This document shows, piece by piece, positions 45,401-54,400 of a stretch of 64,000 bases of DNA. How positions within the stretch are numbered: position 1 is the stretch's first letter; the number at the start of each line of letters is the position of its first letter. A model generated the notes under the pieces. The model did no database searches. It was given only the letters and a program-made list of their open reading frames with translations, and was not told the DNA's origin. The stretch is from Symbiodinium sp. CCMP2592 (Eukaryota; Sar; Dinophyceae; Suessiales; Symbiodiniaceae): assembly GCA_905221615.1 (NCBI GenBank), contig CAJNDT010000125.1:186001-250000 (forward strand), given 5' to 3'. A program made the translations under genes and the position numbers.

Positions 45401-48400
45401 GGCCCGTTGAAGGGCGTCCGCGCCAGCACTGCGGGTGGCATAGCCTTCAGCATGAACCAGCGCTTGCAGTTGTTGCACGGCCCGGACCAAATCGTCCAAA
45501 CGTTGCTGGACCCCCGCACGTCGCATGCAGGGGAAAAGGGCCCACCCCCAGTAGTGGCCAAGGAAGAAGAGACCAGCCAACAAGGCTCCCATCAGACCCG
45601 TGAGGAGCATGCACCATACTCCGGTGAGATCCGGCCCATCCTCGCCTCCCTCGGGAAAGCGGTGTTGAGCCTGGTACAAGGCAACAGACATGGCGCCTCA
45701 GCACGGGAGTCTAGCTGTAGCCTTCAGTTTACTGGGCGCGTCAGCCAAAGGAGCTGCGCAAGCATGCGGCGTTAGAGCTGGCAGGAGGGGGATGCTTGAA
45801 GCAGCATGCGTCCTAGTATCTTTATGTGGCAGAAGCGGCTACCCAGAAGTACCCCAAAAGGCCCTCGTCACAAGCATCACGTCCAAGAACCCAAAGAAAA
45901 CCCTGAAAACCCTGCCCAAAGTACGCGCCTCGTCGATCATGTAATCGAGCCCAGCGGCCCCCAAGCAGCCAAGGCTCAGGCTAGAGACAGGAACAGGAAG
46001 CAGTGCTAGGACGGGCAGTGGATACCAAGTGTTGGGCAGAAAATGCTGGTCCCGAGGGTCAAAGGTATCACCTACATCGTCTTCCAAACATCGCATCATC
46101 CCCTATGCGCTGGCAAGCTCGCGGCGGCACATGCTTTTACTCGGCTGCACACGCACAACTGCAAATTCCAACATGCTACATGGCTACAAATTCGGAAATC
46201 AGTAAATTCAAGGAATTCTCCAGCAGGCGCGAAGAGTGCGTGTGAAGGCTACACCAAAAGAACGAAGACCCGAGCTAACAAGAACCAAAAGCAAACACAA
46301 CAAAGCACTCTCGTCCATTGCCTATGCTGAATTCGAATGTATCACAGCAGCTGCAGTTCAGTACCAGTAGGAACGGCAAGTCGGACGATGGGCAGCGCTG
46401 AAGACGAGGCACTCCCGTCCACATTCATCCCTTCGAGCGATTGTTGTATCTCGCGCAGAGCATCCAAGACATCGTGCAGCTGCCCTCGCACGTGGCCAAC
46501 ATGCTGTATTCCCGCGAGACCAGACACCCGAGAATGGAGTTCCTGAACAAGGGCATGAGTATTGTCCACTGCCCCCAGTCTGGATCGTAGTTGCAGGCCA
46601 TGGTACAGAGAGTCCAGGGCTTCACCATGTCTTCGTCGGAGTTCAGCAACGTCGCCCCGAGTCTGGTTCAGGAGGTCATGCATCTGTCTTTGCTCTCCAA
46701 GGAGCTGCAGCAAAACAGCTTCGTGGGCACGCATTGAATTCATACTCAGTCGGAACATGCAGTACACCGAGTACATCGCTGCCAAGCATAGCCCAAAGGC
46801 CACGGCGCAGGCCAGCTGGAAAATCATGGATGGTGACCAAACCTCTACAGCGGTCAGTATCAGAGCCTAGAGCTGCACAGAACTAGCGGATTACCCACTA
46901 CATGCAGAGGCAAAAACCCGTGAGGGAAATAAAAAGGAGCAGCCAGAGCACCCAAACTCCGAAACACCGAAATAAGAACAAAAAGAGCACAAAGATTACT
47001 CCGGATCGGAAATAACACAATCCCAGTAGTCGGGCTCTGGACTGGCTGCTCCCATGCACATGCTGATGACATCCGACTCCGTATCAGACGGTATCGGTAT
47101 CGTTGCTGGACAGGAATCCTCCAGGTCGATCGTCACAGGAGGGTGGTGTAACAAGGTGCCCCGCGGCCACACCAGTCTAGGCTCAAGCCTCAGTTGCCTC
47201 GTAACCGTGGCCCCCCAAATCTCGTGTCGAAAGCGATCCTCTTCGTGAGCAGTAGGAGGCCGAAAACCAAAAGAGCAGAGCCGGCAGTACAAATCGTCCG
47301 AGAGGTTGCACGTACTGGCAGCCGTGCTATAGGCCGACAACACAACCCGGTCTCCTGTCCAGGCACACGTAGCATGAGTAATTGGAAGGGAGTGGTGACG
47401 TCAATCTTGATCCCCCTCCGGAAGACACCACCACACAACATCCTTGTATCCCCCAAGTCATGAGCCAGCCACAGCTCGCCACCGCTGTAGCCCTGTGTCA
47501 GAGCCAGAAGGACCCCTGGGACCTCAGAGTTGTGGCAGTCCGTATGGGGCGGTGTCATGACATTGTCCAGCACTGTTATCGTGGTAAAAGCTGTATCCGG
47601 CGACCAGTGGCGGACAAGCCTCGTCATGAGTCTGGTGGTCAGCGGATACCTCCTACCAGAGGACCGCATCCCAGATCTGGCTCGTTGGAAGCTTCCAAAG
47701 GTCAGCACGTAGCCACCTTGTTTGCGAGTCCACTCCGCCTTGGGGATCAGCCGCAGGACGTCAAGGGCCTGAGTCTTGGTGACAAAATCCCCTGCTTCCA
47801 GCAACTGCAGAGCGCGGATCTCCGCGTCAAGGCGGGGGCGCTTGGGTGCCATTTCCGTCCCGTCCTGCCCCCCCCTGTGGGTGAGCGAGCACGGAAGTGA
47901 GGACCGGAAAGGATCCCACAGGCTACGCTTGTGCCAGAGGCTACATTGAGGTTGGGCTACAGCAACTGGGGTCGCAGCAACACCAGCAGCGCTGACCGCA
48001 ACTCCGAAAAGTACTGAGCCCTGTGGAAGTCGGCCGTGCGAAACAGAAAATCCCATCCCTCCGGAAGCACTGAAGGCTCAAATCCTAGTTGTACCGCCCA
48101 CCTGTTCGGTAGTCGCTTGGGTGTCAACGCCGTTCGTGACAGCAAATCCACCTCCTCTGAAACCCTATTGAACTTTGCAGAATCAGCATCTCTCGCATCC
48201 GCTGTACCTTCAAGGACGTGTTTCTGGAGGAGGTGAGGGGGAAGGACAACGCCCGCCTGTTGCAGAGGGCTGGTAACATCATGCAGCCGAAGGAGCTCGC
48301 AAAGAGCGAGCAGCACTGGCACGACTACCACCCCTCCGTCTCCAGTCGATTGAAGGCGTATGTGCAAAACCGTGGTATCATGTACTTTCACCTTGGCACG

Positions 48401-51400
48401 AAAACAGTAGACACATGCGACGAGACTGCCCGGCACATGCGTCACCCAGAAGGTGACCGCTGTTCTGTTATCAGCACGCCATGGTTTGAGATGGATTAGC
48501 CCGGAACGATACAGACCCTCCAGTGCATCACGTCGTCTGCGTAGAGCAGAGATTCCCTTATCTACCACGACAAGCTGGCGACCAGCTACATACTCCGTCG
48601 TCAGGGGATGGACAGGCGACGCATGCCAATAGTGCAGCCATCGCGGCAGCATAGCCAGCCAGGCCGTGCGGTCTGTTGCCTGCCATTCCCAATGAGGCAT
48701 CTCTCCTTGCATTTGCAATTGCTGATAAACCAAGCGAAACTTGTGAAAAGGCGTCTCCGAAAGCCAGGACGGCCGAAGCTGTCCCGTGGAGAGTCGGTGA
48801 CTCCCCATGGTCCTGAGCATGCGGCGTAAGGGCGTGTCCTCCGTGGACCGGGCAAGGTGACCGAAATAGGTCCAAATACGTGTCAACCAGGCCACCTGCC
48901 ACTGCGGTCCTCGAAAGCACTGGCAGTACACACTGAGTGCTCTACGACATCCTTGCACGTTTTCCAACCAAGTGCTGAAAGGATCTCTTCCGAAGCGAAA
49001 AACCCCCAGAAGCAAGGAATTCTTAAGCCCTTCTATGCTCTTCAGCGCGCGCACCGTAGGCCAAACGACCGAACTGCACCATTGCCATTTCGAGCTGATG
49101 TACGAGTCAAAGAGAACACTCTTAACCCTGTGCGGAGTCGAGGGCTTGTCCAAGATCTTCTTCATTGCAAAGAAAGAATTTGTCATCTTTCTGAGCGGGT
49201 GCATGAGGACCATGTCGGGGGCATTAGTGTGTGCAAGAGGTACCCCAAGGAACATCAAGCGGTCCTTGCCCTGCAGAGGGGTGCAAGAGCCCCGGAGCCA
49301 GACCCCCGGCGTCGATCCTTCAATATTAAGCACGCTGCACTTGGCAGGGTTGACAAAGAGCCCTACCGCCGCCAACGTGTCCGTCAGGTCCCTGAGTTTG
49401 ACCTGAAGTTCCCTAGCATCCATCGCAAAAAGCATGACATCATCAGCATATAGCAGGAAATGTGGGAGCTCTATTGCATCCGCCCAGCGGGGAAACTCGG
49501 TATTCCACCGAGCCTGGAGCCCCCGCAAATGGAAATCTATAGCTCGAGCGAAGAGATCAGCTGAATAGCTGCTGCCTTGCATGATCCCTTGGCGGACCTC
49601 GGTACGCCAAGTCTCAGTTCCCAAACTCATTAGCAAACGATTTTGGGAGCACAGACGCCATAGCAGGAGGATCTCGGGACAAACCTCACAGTGCATGAAG
49701 AAGTGCACGATCGAAGAATGGGAAAGACTGTCGAAAGCCGCCCTAATATCTAGCTTGGCCACATGTGCTTCCACCTGGTGCTTTCTGCGTAAGACTCCTA
49801 TTACTGTCTGCGCCGCGAGGATGCCGTCTACCGTCTGAGTTTTTCGTCTGCACCCCATTTGCCCACTTTGGTAGGGCGGGCATTTAGGCGCAACTCTCCC
49901 CATCAGTAGCCTGCCAAAGATCTTAGACAAGCACGGAGAGAGACAGATCGGGCGCAGGTCAGCAGGATTGGAGGGTTGGGGCGTTTTGGGCAGGAGCACT
50001 ACCTTGGCCTCGTACCAGTTCTCGGGAAGAGGCTGTTGCCCAAAGAGCAAACGATTCATGAAGCGGAGAAGCTTGCCCGTTTTGTCGCATCTATGATAGG
50101 TCCGGATTGCCTCATAGCACACTCCGTCCAGGCCAGCGCTTGTGCGTGGCTTGCATTTGGCGATGGCCAGGCCTAAGTCATCCTTAGTAAAGGGCTGCGG
50201 TCTAACGGAGGAATGTGTAGCAATCATCCGATGGATCGCCTCCTCGGTGGGAGGCGGGAGGAGGGAAGCGTATTTGCGGTCATAGAACTGCCGGAGTTCC
50301 AAGCTGGCCGCTTGTTGCCCCCCTCTTTGCTCAATGTAGCTGGTTTCAAACGAAGCATGCGCGGCACTCTTTCGGAGGTACGTGATAGCCTGCCTATCCC
50401 CTTCCCTGGCTCGCTGCAGAATGTTCAACTGGTGTTCGTGCCGATCGTTGGTTCGGCGTGCCCGTATTTCGGACAACATGCTCGCTCTCGTGTGAGGGTC
50501 CTGGCAGGCACGTCTGGTTGCAATAAGGGCCTTAAGGTCCGAAGAGTCCTGGTATCGAAGGGAAGGAACTCGCTCGGCTTTTAAACACAACTCAGACATG
50601 CGAGAGGGACCAAACTCCATGTCCGAGGCCGCATAGCTCTCCAGCTCCGGAATGCTGGGCAGCCACCGGCCACACCTGGTGGTGGGGCGTGTGCCTCTGT
50701 GGAGCAGCGGCATCGGGGTGCAAATTCTCAGAAAGACGGGGCAGTGGTCCGAGGGGAGCGCCAGTCGCATGTCATCCCGCTTGTGAGCATACGTGAGACT
50801 TCTAGGGACACGAGCCAGGACAGCGTCGATTTCGCTAGCAGCCCCACGGGCCGTCCAAGTGATGCCCACGGAACGATGCAACGAGAGGCTATGTTTCTGA
50901 AGCAGAGCCCTCAGAAGCCCCATTCCCGAAAAGGTGTCCGAGCTGGCATGAAGGTCCTGGTTGAAATCACCGCCGACGATGACCATGGCCTCGCCACCTG
51001 TATCCTGCAGTTGAGAATCCAGTAGCTCCAAGGTGTCCTTCCAAACCTCCTCTGCAGAAGATCGTGGTTTAGCTTCGGTGCTGACCCGTTTACTGTGGGG
51101 CAAATGCAAACATGCCAAATGAATTCGGTGATTCCGACATGCACCATGCAGGACAAGACCAACGGGAAGCCCCGACTTGTGTGTCGCATGGAATTCCAGT
51201 TCGGTTTTGACAAGAATAGCCTGGTTGAGGTGTGCTTCGGGCGCGCTGCAGTGATACATCTTGTAGGGTACAGACCCAAAACAAAAATCCGAGACCTGAA
51301 CCTCAGGAGTGGCCCCAGGACAAGCACCTAATTCCTGCACAAAAAGAAAGTCAGGGCATGGGACAGTCCCCTGCCACAGATCAGCAACCTCACGGAGACT

Positions 51401-54400
51401 TTTACCATGAAGATTCCAGGTACATGCTACGAATTCGGGTTTGAGGGGTCGCCCTCGTTTCCTGTTCCGGCCACCCTCCTAGGGGGATCCTGACGCCTCA
51501 ACCTCGAAGTGTGTATGCAAGACCTTGAGATCAATCCCCAAAGTTCGAGCGAGAAGGGGACCCGGGACCCACCATCCCGTTTCGTGGCCCCGTACATCAA
51601 GCAACAACAGAGCCCCATCATCCGGACGTTTCTGGTCCACGTGGGCAAGCACACTGACCCCATTAGCCCAGAACCTTCCACGCCAGTCAAACTCAAAGTC
51701 CCTGGGGGGCAAATGTTTGGCAACAAGAGCCTTGAGGGACACTATGGCTCGAATACGGGCTCTCTCCTCAGGACTACGGTTTCGCTTTGCCCAAAGTGCC
51801 CCCGTCCCTTGCCCTGGAAGGGAGCTTGGCTGAGCAACTGCTCGGAGGGCCTCAACACACATGCCTTGGACCTTACGTCGTTCTGCCATGGCATCCTGCA
51901 TGTACAGCAAGTCGACCCTACACGTGTTGGAACGCACCGAGCTGCAATGCATGGCCTGCAGGAGAGGGCCACACTCAGCTCTCGTGAACCAGTCTCTCAC
52001 TTCTTGTTCGATGTCCTCGCGTTTCGCATCCTTCCAACCGCCTAAAACAACCTGCCAATCATCATGCGCGGGATTCCCACGAGCCCCACGAGGTGAATGC
52101 GTCGGAGTGTATGCTGAGGTGACACTAGGAGACCTAGAGCGAAAATCCCTCATCTCCTGTTCCATAGCCGCCAAACGGAGCTCAAGAGCCGCAGTTCGTT
52201 CTAAGTGCGAATCCTGCCTCGACTCCAAAGACTGCACCTTATCTGCTACTCCCTGAATGGAATCTCTAGTGACCTGGATGGCCTGCATCTGCTCGTGTTG
52301 TCCTCGATGAAGCCGGTCGATGCCCGCCTGAAGTGAGGCTGCCCACGGCGGGGGGACATCATCACCAATGTCGTACTCCTGTGGCAGCGGGCGTTTGTTC
52401 TTGTCGGGGGGGACAGGCCCCCCCCCAAAAAGGGGAGGGGGTTGCAGCCCCACTGGCGGTCCTTTGGCGGCAGCGGGATCGAGGGTCGGAGGTCGTGCTT
52501 TCTTTTCGGGGCTTGTTTTAGGCGAGGACTTGGGGGCTCGGGTGGCTTGGTGTTTAGCAAGGAGATTAGCGGCCACCGCTGCTGCTTCAGCCTGCTTGGC
52601 TTCAGTTTCCGCCAGCCCCACCCCTCTCCCCGGTCCAGGATCACACGGCCCACCCACGGCATCCCCCAAGGCGGCCCGGAGCGCATCCTGGGCCGCTTCT
52701 TGCATAACCATGTCGGGCTGCTCGGCCCCCAGAAGAGCCCCTGAGCTAATTGGCGTCCCAGCGTCATCCAACCCCCCCCCCCCCCCTCCAGTTGTTCGGA
52801 ACGGTGCAGGTGGGGCAACAGGAGCGTACTTTCGTCCGACCCCGCCATCCCGACGAACGACGACACGACGAGAGGGACTGGTGGAGTAATGCACCCGGGA
52901 GGCCTCAGAACAGGACTACGAGGAGGAGGAGAGCTCAAGCCTGCCCGACGCGGCCCGGAAGGCGCGACCGCGCTCCAGGGGCACACACGCCAGCTGACGG
53001 CGGACTTGAGCCAAAATGGCTTGAGCCAAAATGGCTACGGAGGGTTTAGGGTTTAGACAACCCCTAGAGACCCCTTTTTTGGGAAACCCTGAAAGGCTCC
53101 GAAACCTCCCCAGCTGGGACCCAAGGGTCCTGCTGCAACTCGGCCTCAAAGGCCGGAGACACCGAGTCGCGCACCTGGCGAAGTGGCCCTAGGATTCTGT
53201 GTTATGTGGTATCTGTAGGTATCTGTAAGGCTTCATGAAGGCTTTTGAGGGCATCCATATACATGGGCTTCACAAGCGAAGGCTTGAAAAAAAGCCGAGT
53301 TCATGAAGAAGGGATTGACACGCATTTTCTGCGGTTTAAGCAGCCTTACTCGCTGCTTCAGGGTTGAAGGCTTCAAGAAAAGCTCCAGACGAGCTTTGCG
53401 GCAGGGCACGGAGCTTCAGGGCTCAAAACTTACAGCAAGGGTTCTAGGTTTCTAGGGGTTTAGGGGTTTTGGGTTTAGGGCTTTGGGGTTTTATAGGGTT
53501 TAGGGCTTAAGGGTTTAGGGGAACAATTCTACAAACAGCCTCCGGAGGCTTTACAGTTCAGAAGCTGGCACCTGCAAATGTCCCATGTCCAGGTTCGGAT
53601 CTTTCTGGAGCTCCGAAAGCCTGGGCTGAGCTCCGAATGGAGCGGAGGGCAAAGGCTTCGTCGGATTCGAAAACTTCCCAGGGCTTGAGGGTTTAGGGGT
53701 TTAGGGGTTTAGGGTTTAGGGTCTTTGGAGGGCATACAGCTGATGCTCCAAACTCCACCGGCGACCAGGAAAAAGACCTTCCGAAAAGGCCAAGGGGCGT
53801 GCTCTGCACGATGTTGAGGATGTGGCCCTGGATGTCTTTGACATCCTGCGGCAGCTCCAGCGTGATCTGGTGCACATCCTGCTCCCATTCCTCGTGCCGG
53901 AGGCATTCTTGCACATCCTTCCGGATTCCTTGTGTCATCCCAGTGTCACGGTCCCAAACGCTCCTTCTGATCTAGATACAATCATAGACCTCGCACAACT
54001 CACGAAGAACCGGGAAGAAGCAAAGAGTGCTTTGGGAGACCCGAGGCTCGGGGCCAAATTTCCAAGTCACTGACGAAGCATCGCTGCATCACTTTCTCCA
54101 GCTGGCCTTGCCCTCGCAGGAATCTATCCGGCATATCCGAGATGGCTCTGACAAAGCCCTTCTGGTTGCCCACCTTCAAGCTCTCATGCCGAACAGAACG
54201 CGTTGAGTCAAATAACGGTGTCTGGCAGTGTCTAGTCGGAAAGCGGTCCGCTTAGATGGGCTCGTGTCACATCGCTGATTGCATGTCTTGAACCAACACA
54301 ACATGAACCGAGAACAACTGGTCTTCAAGATGCAGCCTAGCCACCCGGAACAATCGCAGAACGAAGGCATCGGCTGACAGCTCGCCCACATCATGAGCAT

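Larger units (their letters stand above)
44486..53041 (-). mobile_element. Non-LTR retrotransposon with dioxygenase and membrane-protein ORFs (element 2)
   Basis: Order on the minus strand: double spliced-leader relict (53041-53005), ORF1 (52894-51479), EN-RT ORF2 (51478-47957), 2OG-Fe(II) dioxygenase ORF (47852-46996, one frameshift), a membrane coiled-coil ORF (46827-46342), a small hydrophobic ORF (46099-45839) and a second membrane coiled-coil ORF (45691-44486). All run the same way with short gaps. The 5' end is fixed by the spliced leader; the 3' end is uncertain (44.4 kb or farther). It sits in an intron of XPF in the same orientation. That the downstream ORFs belong to the element is inferred from strand, spacing and the parallel with element 1. 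Confidence 0.8.
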
